Of a DNA stretch of 64,000 nt, positions 1 through 10,830 are shown piece by piece. Position 1 is the stretch's first letter. Every line of letters starts with the position of its first letter. The translations under genes and the position numbers were made by a program. The notes below the pieces were generated by a model. It did no database searches and was not told where the DNA came from. It saw nothing but the letters and a program-made list of their open reading frames with translations. This DNA comes from Pisolithus tinctorius (taxonomy: Eukaryota > Basidiomycota > Agaricomycetes > Boletales > Pisolithaceae), in the NCBI GenBank assembly GCA_024663395.1, contig JANFAH010000074.1, positions 180,971 to 244,970 of the forward strand, written 5' to 3'.

Positions 1-1410
1 CTCAATTTGGGAGCGGAATTTGTAATACCGGTAAAAAGTGCATCATTGTCTTCGGTCACGGAGGGGAGATAGGAGGAAACGGAAGTGACGTTCATGCTTA
101 CACTGGAACTGTACTTAGAGTGCGAAGTTTTCGACCATGTAAGGCTCACCCATGCCATCCAGTTTCGAAATTGCCAATGCACATCTTTTCGGGGGTTTCA
201 CTTGTGCCATGAGTAGTAAAAAACCATTTGCTACCATCGAGGTCACCAGCACGAAAATGAGGGGGTTGGTAATCATCTGGTGTGCTCTCGTTGAAGAACA
301 GCTTGAAATTTCCAAATCGGCTCTCTGGGGACCGGATAAGCGCTTCGCAGACCTCGGCATAAACTGAACCTACTGGGAAGATTCTCCATGTGCGAAATGG
401 TGGTCACAAGGGTCTTAATCATCAGCTGAAGTGGATGTAAGCTGCGTCGTCTGACCACTCTACGTTTCAGACCTTAAGACTTCGCTTCACTTCCCCTAGG
501 GTAGGTAGCTTCCCTTGCTTTAACGACTTCGCCATGAGCTCTTCGCTTCTTGCATAGCCAAGTGACAGCTTCGACAGCTGGTCTCCCAACGACAGTATCG
601 GTACGACAGTATTTGTGCCGGGAACTTTGTGATACTTGAAAATAATCAAAACAATAATAGGTCGTGTAATATTGAATCGCATACCCGAAAGTTGAACGTG
701 TATGCCTCTACGATGCTAGAGGCGATTTCAGAGACACTACAACAAAGTAGGACTGCATACTTGTTGGGGTCATTACCGTCCTACAAGAGGGTTTTTGCAA
801 GGAGTATCGACATTAGCAACGGATAGCTCACCAAGTAGATAGCAAATATGAACTTGCGCAAGTATTGTTTCTCAATCGCATCGAAGATTCCATGCTCCTA
901 GAAAACGTATGCATATATGCGTCTGCACCGTCATGATAATATATGCACACCAAGTAGTCCAATAATTTGTCACCCTCGTTAGTGAACCCCCGCTTTAGGT
1001 TCATGATGGTGACACCACTGACAGTGCGCCTAGTCTGACCCTCGGTGGAAAACGAGCCACTCGCTTGGGTAGACACCATATTGTTGATTTCAGCAGAAAG
1101 GTGATCTTCCGAGGACGTTGCAACGTGAGCTGAGGCCTCGCATATATGCACTCACATTCGGAAAAATTCTCGAAGGGCAATAGACCCCTATATATATGGC
1201 CTTCTCTTCAACAGTAAGCAAGCATCGAACAGAAGCTTTTCTTGCCTCAAGTACGCTATGCAGCCAAGGCCAGCTCTGAGAAGTGTCTCGACACACTGCA
1301 GGCTCACGTTGCTGCATAGGGTCTGTGACAATGTCAGGACGGAAGTAAGCAAAGATAGTCGATATGCTTCCCTCGACGCCGCTGGTTGTCGAAGGTGCTT
1401 GAGCTTGCAT
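1..1410 (-). CDS. HOP1: HORMA-domain meiotic chromosome axis protein, Hop1-like (3' part outside window)
   Basis: Hop1-family proteins bind the meiotic chromosome axis, promote double-strand-break formation and interhomolog recombination, and use a HORMA fold to clamp closure motifs. Reading on the minus strand, I see the HORMA landmarks in order across several exons: TLLRAGLGCIAYLR near 1230, a KYHKVPGT segment near 630, GEVKRSLK near 480, then LFFNESTPDDYQPPHF near 280, GNFETGWHG near 150, and after a spliced intron VTSVSSYLP near 60. The proposed start ATG at 1410 gives MQAQAPSTTSG, joined by a phase-0 intron (weak GTCGAG donor) to the first HORMA helix. At least six introns are needed. 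The C-terminal part, which in fungal homologs can carry a zinc finger and a closure motif, lies beyond position 1. The family call is firm; exact exon ends are inferred. Confidence 0.85.
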
Positions 1411-1605
1411 CGTATAAATGCAGGTCGGAATCGCAAGGTGATGATGAACAGAGAAGTGGACACTTGTTGGTGGTTTCAAAATCGCGTGCAAAGCTAGTGT
1501 CACGTGGTTGAGAAAACAGTATGTAGCTCTTTGTAGTGGTCAAGCAGACATATATAATCCTTCAGCTGCCTCGTATACTACGGCAGTGCACTGCTGACGG
1601 TGCCT

Positions 1606-2176
1606 ATGATTGTCCAGATCCAAGGAGCGCAGTTATGCGAGAGTCAAAACCATCAATGCGGATTGGCATCTCTGGCGTATGGAAGGGATTTTTCATGACC
1701 GTGTCTGAATAGATCTCGTACACCTTTTGTAGGGTAGATTCCGCGGCTGTCCCCACCAACGGTGTCAACAGAACGAACTTAGTCCCTGATGTACGCTTTG
1801 TTCATACGTTCCTTGACCCATAAGACGTGGCACACATACCCGTGACTGTGAGTAGAATCGTCAGTTTGAAGGACTCTCCCTCGATGACTTGAGCCCCTGA
1901 GCTAGGTCCTGTGGGCGAGAGACGGCTAGTAATGGCATGGATGCCATGCAAAGTCCCAGCGAGAACGAGATATTCATTTGATGTGAGCTGAGCAAGGCCA
2001 TCTTAGAATTACCCATCACAGCTAATTGTCGCTAAGCAGAGGACAACTCTAACCTGTAAAATTGCGCTGATAGACCAGTCCACCAGCTTTGTTGATCACC
2101 TGTGGTATCTTCGTCAAAAATGGACCATCCTTCTTTAGCACCAGCTTGCGATTACCCAGAGACCAAAGACAACCAT
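1606..2176 (-). CDS. TRS23: TRAPP complex subunit 4 (Trs23)
   Basis: Trs23/TRAPPC4 is a small longin-like core subunit of the TRAPP complexes, which activate Rab1/Ypt1 in ER-Golgi and Golgi traffic and in autophagy. The start ATG at 2176 encodes MVVFGLW. A roughly 52-nt intron then joins to VINKAGGLVYQRNF, matching the family N-terminus. Further exons give LTSNEYLVLAGTLHGIHAI and TSRLSP, and the last exon encodes TKFVLLTPLVGTAAE and VYEIYSDTVMKNPFH, ending IDGFDSRITALLGSGQS before a TAG at 1606-1608. The size, about 145-150 residues, suits the family. The start is about 220 bp from the divergent glutaminyl cyclase gene, so the two probably share a promoter. The gene is nearly tandem with HOP1, 196 bp away. 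Exon boundaries are inferred from conservation and splice motifs. Confidence 0.9.
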
Positions 2177-2398
2177 GATGAGAAAATCGATGCAAACCTC
2201 AGCACCTGCGCGGATCGGAATTTCAATATCTAGCAAGCTGTGACAGAGCGTTACTTCCCACAACTGACCAACTTCACGAGTAGGGGGCCAAGCCAGTGTG
2301 GTACGCAATGGTACACCTTATTAGTGTTATACTGTTTTCAAAAGCCCTTATTAGCCAAACGAGCAGCGACATCCCTCGTCCAGTTGTCCCGACGTGAG
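2177..2398. promoter_or_regulatory. Shared divergent promoter, TRS23 / glutaminyl cyclase
   Basis: A 222-bp gap separates the divergent start codons of TRS23 (minus) and the glutaminyl cyclase (plus). The upstream open frame on the plus strand has no additional in-frame ATG that would clearly extend the secreted protein. No TATA box or known operator is evident to me; the promoter role is inferred from position alone. Confidence 0.5.
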
Positions 2399-3847
2399 AT
2401 GAGGCTCTATGGTCTTATTGCTCGCTTCTGTGTTGTCGCGCTGTTGCCATGGCCCTGTCAAGCGCGATATTCGCAACCCTTCCAGCGTAGCCTCAAACAG
2501 TTATCCGATGAACAGCTAGACGTTCTTGTGGGCATCGTTGATCCAGTGAAGAACATTGACCCACGGAATCCCCAATCTCATTTGTCGAAGATACTCATTC
2601 CGCGACCTGGTGCGTGTGATACTGTTCTCCCTCTCGCATGCTTACTAAATATGTTTAGCGGGTAGTGATAACAGCACTCTCGTCCGCAATTATATAGTAC
2701 AGGTTCTAATGTCGTTGGATTGGTATGTCGAGGAAGACAGTTTTACGGATTTAACACCATACGGTGAACGCACCTTCACTAATATCGTTGCTACAAAAGA
2801 CCCAAATGCACCTCGAAGAGTAATTTTGTCTGCTCACTACGATAGCAAGTATTTCCTCGGCTATCCCAGTAACCAGGTCTGTGGCGTGCAACGTCGCCTT
2901 CACGAGACTTGGCGGCTAAACTTCTGCAACTCAGTTCGTGGGAGCAACAGATTCTGCGGCGCCCTGCGCCATGATGCTGGACGTTGCTGAGGCCCTGAAC
3001 CCCTTCTTGGATCGTCGGCGGCAAGAAATTGAAACAGAAGATGAAGAAGACATCGAAGACATCACCCTTCAACTGGTATTCTTCGACGGCGAGGAAGCTT
3101 TCAAGGTGTGGACCGGGACGGATTCCATATATGGTGCCAGGTAATACAGTTTGTCCGTTCGGAAATGCAGGACTCTGATACTACGACAGGCATTTATCTC
3201 AAAAGTGGTCAAACGCTTATATTGCACCATACACCAAGCGGCGATTGCTCAGTCATGCCAGTGTGACGGAGTTGACAACGATTGAACACCTTATCCTCCT
3301 TGATCTTCTTGGTGCTCCTAATCCATCTGTACGGTCTTACTTTATTGACACCGCGTGGTTATTCGACGCGATGGTTTCTGTTGAAGAGCGTTTACACCAG
3401 GCGGGGCTGCTCACGGAATCAGAAGGAACTGCGAATTTTCGCAGCTTTTTCTTACCTCGAAGAGGTGCCGAATTCAACTACGGCTACATCGAGGATGACC
3501 ATGTACCTTTCCTGCGGAAAGGAGTGAGTGTTCTCCACGTAATACCTTACCCATTCCCCACTGTTTGGCACACGTTGCAGGTGAGTGGTGCGCCTCGATG
3601 AGTCCCACACGTAGAGGATAACGGACCCCTATAGGATGATGCATCTGCTCTTGATGTTCCCACCATGCGTCGGTGGAATCTTATTCTTAGGATATTTATG
3701 TGCGAGTACTTGGACCTGGGGCCTGTAATCGCCCCAAATTCAAATCACGACCGCATACATCGTTCAACGAGTGAACTTGTTAGTGCTCCCTCCACTCCTC
3801 TGGCTTGGCTAATGTGTATTCCTAGTAGCACGTCTCAGATGCCCTGA
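2399..3847 (+). CDS. Secreted glutaminyl-peptide cyclotransferase (M28 family)
   Basis: This is predicted to convert N-terminal glutamine of peptides to pyroglutamate, in the secretory pathway or outside the cell. The ATG at 2399 starts a hydrophobic signal-peptide-like stretch (MRLYGLIARFCVVALLPW). Later exons carry the zinc-ligand motifs of M28 glutaminyl cyclases: LSAHYDSKYF near 2830, GATDSAAPCAMMLD near 2940 and LVFFDGEEAF near 3075, followed by HLIL..DLLGAPNP near 3290 and a histidine in VLHVIPYPFPTVWHT near 3535. The C-terminal exon has the family pattern ALDVPTMRRWNLILRIF. Roughly five short introns interrupt it. The reading frame remains open past the usual C-terminus (after CEYLDL) to a stop at 3847, so a tail of about 40 residues or one more intron is possible. 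It is more like the glutaminyl cyclase branch than M28 aminopeptidases. Confidence 0.88.
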
Positions 3848-4158
3848 CGTTCAGTTGGGTCACTGAGAGCGGGGCATCACAGTCGTAGCAGTACTAAACA
3901 AGATTTTGGGAATACAGCACGGCTTCATGGTCCATCTCCATCGTGCTCAGGCGCCGATAAGCGCTTTGTAATGCTTAATATAGATGGATGCGTCGGTAAT
4001 GAGCTATGGTGGACCGCAAGATGTAAGCAAGCTCATAAGCCATTTAACGGACGAACCCGTTGTTGTTCTCTCTGTTCATTCGACCTCCGTTGCGCGATCT
4101 TTAAAAGGCGCTTGCGTACCTTTCTCATCCGTGTGGATTGACTTCTCACTATGCTAGG
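3848..4158. other. Intergenic stretch, nothing recognised
   Basis: Between the glutaminyl cyclase stop and the next plausible coding signal I see no sizeable open frame, no tRNA-like fold and no repeat. It presumably holds the cyclase 3' UTR. Confidence 0.4.
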
Positions 4159-5454
4159 TTAACACGTAGCCAAACATGCTGTGAAGGAGTTGTCACCATC
4201 ATCTTCCAGAGTCTCCATTACCAGCCTGCGTTGAGTAACGAGTTTGTCAAGGTTGACCGGATTTGCTGAAAACAAGCTCTTGAACGGTGCCTGCACATGG
4301 CAATCATCAACATCTATTGTGCGCAGCCCGATAAAAATGCCGTTCATACGTCGTTCTCCTCCATCCGTGTCACCGTAACTTGATGTGCGCCTTGTTTCTG
4401 ACGGTGAAACTCTTCCAAGTGGGTCAGAGTACGTTGAATTTCATCTCTGATACACTAAATTTTTAGTTGGCATATATGTTGAAGGAACTTACGCATATAA
4501 CCTTGCCTCTTGTACCATTTGTTCTGAGATATCATGGGCATCCGTAAAGACGGCACGAAGCCTGGAATCAAGCAGACACTCGGCCTTCTTGCCTGAGTTG
4601 TACTTCATTTCAGAGAGCCGTAGTAAGGACTTTCGCGAACCGACAATTCAGCGTACCTGTCGCATCTGGTCCCACTTAGTGATGGAACCTAAGATAGGCT
4701 GTGAAGCTCACCCGGGTTGGTTGTTCGCACAGTACTTGACATCGAGAAACAAGAGTGAACCCTTTGTCCGCCCCGAAGAGATGAACGTATGCCCGATGAC
4801 GATCCGCAATATATGCTCCTTACCGAATAAGTTACTGAACTCGAAAATAATGAAATCGCGAAACCTGTTGGAGTAAAACAGCCCCTGTTCGTACTTGATT
4901 TAGCCAGTCTACTTCACTACTATTGGTGATAATCGTTTACTTTCCCTTGAAATCAGCTGACCGGCTAGCGAGGTGTCTTTTTTGCACCTCGCGAACTCTC
5001 GCGTAGTCGCTTCGTTGTACATACTTCGCAAACAACGAATTGACACAAACTACACGGCCACAGCTGAGACCTATGCTAATGCAAATTTCAACTTCGATTC
5101 ACCTCGGTTCGCTCTGCAGCAGCACTAGGCTTATCATCACGCCGAAGTTCGGCAAGCGTTGTTCGTTGTCGGTGACAAAGAGGTCAGCGTACCTGTGTAG
5201 GGCTTGATCTGCGATGCATGGCGTATTCGTTGTTCAAACGTTTACCCTCCTAATGTCAAACTCCATACATCGATAACAGCAGAGCGGAAGGTGTGTGTGC
5301 ACTTAAAAAGTATTTCATTCAGTGTAGCTTTGGCGCTGTCTTGTTTATTATTGCCTGTTCCGATCAGTGGCTCTACGACGGCACACAAAACAAGGCTTAT
5401 GTGCATCAACAGTTCTACCTGTTGATTTCGTGACCCCCGAGCTACCTCTACCAT
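4159..5454 (-). CDS. Unidentified multi-exon gene candidate
   Basis: I do not recognise this gene. The minus strand shows several protein-like open segments separated by good donor and acceptor signals. From the 5' side these are an ATG at 5454 followed by a stretch ending ILFKCTHTFRSAVIDVWSL, a segment near 4700-4860 with FRDFIIFEFSNLFGKEHIL and SLLFLDVKYCANNQPG, an acidic/basic helical segment near 4510-4600 (AECLLDSRLRAVFTDAHDI) and a charged segment near 4370-4450 (IQRTLTHLEEFHRQKQ). The final open frame stops at 4159. The helical, charged late exons suggest a coiled-coil or helical bundle. The order and joining of exons is uncertain, and some pieces may be chance frames. It lies just downstream of STT4 on the same strand. 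Confidence 0.3.
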
Positions 5455-5522
5455 CCCCCGAACGAACCGAGGACACCTGTGAAATTACTTGTATGGTATG
5501 CCTATAGAACGGTAAACATCCT

Positions 5523-8500
5523 TTAAATCTTGACCAATGGAAGCGTACCATTTTGTAACTGACCCATTTTTGTCAGCAAGGCAACCTATACCAAGACCAC
5601 GATCCACTTACCCGTTGGAATTCGTCATAGAAGGTACTTCGGATGTTCTCATGAGCATTACGGATGACGCCCATCATCCATTCAGCAGCTTGGCGGTCAT
5701 TCAGCCCAAGAGCAAATCGATCCTTCAGTCGTCTGATGGTAGCCTCCCCCTTGAATGATGGCAACCCTGTCCCAAGCATGAGCTGGACCGTGCTGACCAG
5801 CTGATCTGCATGTGGGCGGATTGCAAGGAACCCTTTGACGGTGAGGTGTTGAAAAAGGTCATATCCTTGTGAGTATCGACCACCCATCAGGGTAACCATC
5901 TCAGCGTTAAGCTTGAAGGAACTCGGCTCAAATTTGACACCCTTATCAAGCCCGTCAGAGAAAAGTCTACCAGGATACAGGGCAATCCACTCACTCCGGG
6001 ACGTGGACATGCGATGAAGACATTTAGCACAGCGGAAAATCCACAAGAACTAACGACTTATCTATATCAAAGAGGAACCCAAAATCTGACGGGAGTTGGG
6101 TGAGTTGGCGTTTGCATAGAATGTAGAAACCAACCAATATGGACAATGTGCCCCTCTGCGTCGATCATGATGTTGCCATTGTGTCGGTCCTTGACTTGTA
6201 AGATATAACATGCCACCGAATATGCAGCCATAGACTGGATGAAATTGAGGCGAGCTCTCTGGAAAGCGACAGTCTCCTCTCCGCCGTATTTAGATACAAA
6301 GAAGTCCAGAAGGTCGTTGACTTTAGCACGACCCATTTCGTCTCGCGACGTTGCATTGGGTACGACATCTATGACACCGCACTACAACGTTGTTAGTTCC
6401 AACTCGCATATACAAGTTCTGATGCACTTACCCCTGGTGCAGTAGCTGTGACCCTATACGGATAGAAGTACAATGGCAAGCCAATGCTGGTGAAGATATT
6501 CTTGAACATGGCGATCACTTGCAGTGCGAGTACATCCTGACGACAATCATCCCCGACTTTGAAGATAGCTTGCTGCCAGACTTCATAGTCTTCATGCTTT
6601 TCCACTTTGTTGTCGTCGAGCAACGCCTCTGGATCCGAATCTACCACGGTACGTGACTTCCTCACCTTGAACGACGCCATGAAGGGGGCCTTTAATCGGG
6701 GTCAGTCTCGTGATACAGCCTTTCGGATAAGGTACGGACTTTAGCGTGACTTTGTAGCGGCCGGCCAGAGTGCTTATCAATATCTACAACTACCCCGTCT
6801 GGATTACTTGGGAGGTAAACTCCAACCTCGACGCATATCTTGGCCATTTCTTCGTCAATTTTTGCCTATACGAGCGTGAGGGAAGCTAGATTGAGATTAT
6901 GTGCAACTGACTTTCTTCTCTGGTTTTGTCTTTTTGATAAAAGGCTTGAGCTTCCCGGATATTGAAGTGACCTCGTGAAAGAAACTGAATTCCTTGTCAT
7001 AGAATGACCTTGCTTCTCCTGTCAGTGATTCGACTATGGTACCCATCATCCTATCAAGAGCAGGCTTCATAGGGTCTTCCTGAAGAGAAAATTAGACGTG
7101 CACAGCGGAGGTAGGGAATCCTACAATTTCGGCAGCATCATCTTTGTAACAATTAGCCTTCATATTCCATATGATCTGATGACAAAACAAAGGAGAAATT
7201 TTGGCAGTTTCCAAAATAAATTGATTGATATAACCTTTGCACCCGGTCATTTACCACTTGATAAGAATTATGTCAAAAACTAACCAAGGTCGTCAAAGCG
7301 TAGGGCTTGTACAATTTGCGGAACGAAAAAAAACGTCAGCTCGACAGGGTGTTGTTTGAGTACGCGGTGCGCATATTGAAGTAAATGCGGGTTGTCGTTG
7401 TATTTCTTCTCGAAGAACGTCACAGCAAGAACGGGGGGAACCGGTGTGCAAGCGAGAATGTACTGAGAAAATTTACGAGTTAAGCGAATTGGTGGAGCGT
7501 GCATGTTTGTTACCTGCAGATCACTTTTCTGAGGGGTAAGACCCTTGTCGTCAACAAGAAACCTTAGGCCTTCTGGCATAGTCGCAACCGCGATGGGATT
7601 GGCCCTGACAAGCCTCTCCACTTCTGCATGCGCAGCGGGGCTCTTGAAACGTTCCATCATATGCAGTGCAATTGCGGGATCTATCTCCCAAATGGTTCGT
7701 ACGCTGGTGGGCCAATTATTCTAGTCCATGTTAGGGTTAGATAGTCAAGAGGGATGGACCATCCTACCTCGAGCATGCTTCTCTCAGTAACGCTGTGGTG
7801 ATCTGTACCTCGTCGGGAATCGTTACTTGGGTTAGCCCAAACCGTTAGTCTAGTTATTTCATTTTCCACCAATAGCCTCAACGGATGATTGAGATATGCA
7901 ACACCGGCTATGAATAATTAGCAGCGGGTAGCGAGTGTGAACGAGTAAACCTACATGACTGACTAGGAGATTGGCACGGCGCTAGGCTGGACAGAAAACT
8001 GACTCCTTTCACGCAGTCAGTCTGAAGATGCGTAAGGAATTCCTGGAGGATCTTGATGTCAGCGGTGACTTGCACTCGATTGGCCCCGTATGACCATCTG
8101 AGATTGCTCAATGTTCAATGGCAGTTCATTTCATTGGAAGGAGGACTTACTGTGGCCGGACGGCAAACCAAGAATATGCGGTTCGATATAAACTCTGGCG
8201 TACCAGACCCTCACAGTACGCATCCAGATGAGAACTCTTCAAAGTCTCAAACCCAAACAACAGAAAAGAGAAACGTAGTTCGCGCGCAAGTGGGTGCGTA
8301 CTGATAAGACGATATTAGCTATATTTCGGATAGGTGTGCCAAGCTAACCTGAAGAGTTTGTGGGCATATGCAGAACGCAAGACAAGTCGCTGGATCAGGA
8401 ACATCACTGAAGAACGGCGGTAACGGGCAGATTGAAGGCGGCTGAATAACATTTGAAGAATAAGAGTATGGGGTACAAGGAGGCGCTGAGCATTTGCAGT

Positions 8501-10792
8501 GGCACGATCAATTTCCTCCTTGTCCGTCGGCACGTAATTAACTGGATGCTGAAAAGGGTCTTGGTAGCTAAAAGCTAGAGTTAGTCTCCAACAAATTCCG
8601 TACGCTGGAGAGATACCGACTTCAGGGATTGTGAGAAGACCCCCTTCCTTTCCCTGACAGTAAGAAACCATGCCGCCAAAACTTCGGACATCAGCGCAAC
8701 CTCTATAGAGGGCTTTTCAGCAATCACCCAGGTCCAGACTTCAATACCTGTAGCGACAGCAACTGGAGTGAAAACTTCGAACGGCAGCGTGACCAAACGA
8801 TGCAGAAGGTCATACTCGCACTTCCGTGTCGATCAGTGGGCTTCCTTGCTAAAGCCAACATGTTCGCGTACCTTGTCCAATGAGATCAATATTGCCGCAC
8901 AACGAAAAAGTAGACGCTTGAGGTCTTGGACCATTAGACTGGTGCTCTTGTTCCAAATCTCGACACTTGTCTCTTCCATTTTCCTCTTCAACGCTTCAAT
9001 GACGGTTGAAGATGTACGTTGAGGCGGAGTTTTGTCCAAAACACCCGGAGCTATACAATCAAATTATGGACAACCCACTCCATGAAGACTGGTTGACTCC
9101 TTACCTTCACGGTACGCAAGGCGCAAACCTGCGGCTTCCCCTGCAAAATAGCCCTTGCTTGCCAACTGACTGGCCAGGACCCTGGATCGGTCCGAATTCC
9201 AGTGTGAAAGTGAACAAAGTGCAGCTAGTTGCCAGTCAGACTGTCAACCAGTGGGGACCACCTGCATTACTTACTGAGCTGGCGATGCACAGGTCCGAAG
9301 GCTTTAGCGAATTGCTCTGCAACCGACGCTCCAAGTTCTGCCGTATCAGCGCCGGTCAGTGAGTGAGTAGCGGCAAGATATTTCTGGGGTTGAGGGATCA
9401 AAACATGATACGTCCGCATCGGCATCGAACCACCTACCTGTAAAATCGACTGAAGCTCTACGGGTGCCCGACTAAGGGCAAGTTCGAACCAATTGTTTGC
9501 GTTATTCCGTAGTTGGCTCAGAATGTCGTTGCGAACTTTATAATCGTCCGTCAACTGGAGAGTGATTCCCGTACGCTCAGAATAAAATTCATGTTTTGGG
9601 CTGTACTAAACCTTGCATCAGAACGATGAAAATCGTTATGGGACGAATAAAAGATTACTTCGTCTATGAATTCACCCTCGCAGGCTCGTCGCAAGAGAGT
9701 AAGACATTCGAGAATAGCATAAACGAGCGTCGGATCGCACATCAATGATGGGAAAGAAGTAATCAGACGGTTCAGGTATTTGTTAGCGACTTCGCGCGCC
9801 CGAGTGATGCGGTGCGTGCTGAATACCAGGAGGTCCCGTAGCTCGTACGACAAGTGAGAGGGAAGAGCCTGCTCCGCCGCTTGGATATTAAGACTAGAAA
9901 CGCACTCTTGAATGACCTAACAAGACAATCAGAAAGACCCCAAGGATGTCCAGGAAGTACATGCCTTCTCAGTAATAGCTTCCATGCACGCGCTGAGGGC
10001 TGCATGCTTATTTAGACCTGGGTTCGTGAAATACGATACCAACGATGAGGGTAAACCCGCATCAGAGCGCAGAGTTTCCACGTCGTGCATAGCTAATACG
10101 AAAATGACTTGGCCAGCAGATAGAGATCGAATCTCGCTCGCTCGCATCGGAATGTAGCGTGTTAAGCACGCTCGGTGTTTCGATATCACCTACGGGCCTT
10201 AGCACCTCTACCCAGCTGCGATTGGGCAGGACTTACCGAGCGAGCATATTCGCGGCGGACGTTGGTGTTGTATTCAAGGTCACTGAGGACGTCGGTGGCA
10301 CTTTCAAGGACTAGTATAGGGGTCTTCGTAGCTATGCGCCCAAGCGCAGGAACGAGCCATGTCATGGCAGATTTTTCTCGCTCCTTATCCTCCGCTAGGG
10401 TAAGATTTAACAGCACGCACAGAAGCCACATGTTCCTGAACAATGATGTTAACTCAGGAGTAGCATTGACATGTGGAGAAAAGTCAGCATGATTGAGAAG
10501 CGCCTCGATGGGCAGCAAAAGTGACGCCAGTTGTTCGATCATTTCCTCTGTCTTATGTACACCATCAAAAGAGGCAACAGGCGAAGGAAACTAAGAACAA
10601 ACTTTGACATGGTGGGCAGAGGATGCAACATATTGGATGGCAACGCCCTTGTCAGAGAACAAGGTAAGCAGCTCTTCCAAGTATATGTCATAAAGGTCAG
10701 GTCGCCGGTCCAGTTCTCGAGCAAGCTGTGTTTGCGCTGCCAACACCTGCATTGCAAACGAGGTGAGACGGTAGAAAAAGGCCCATAAATTG

Positions 10793-10830
<38 letters not shown>

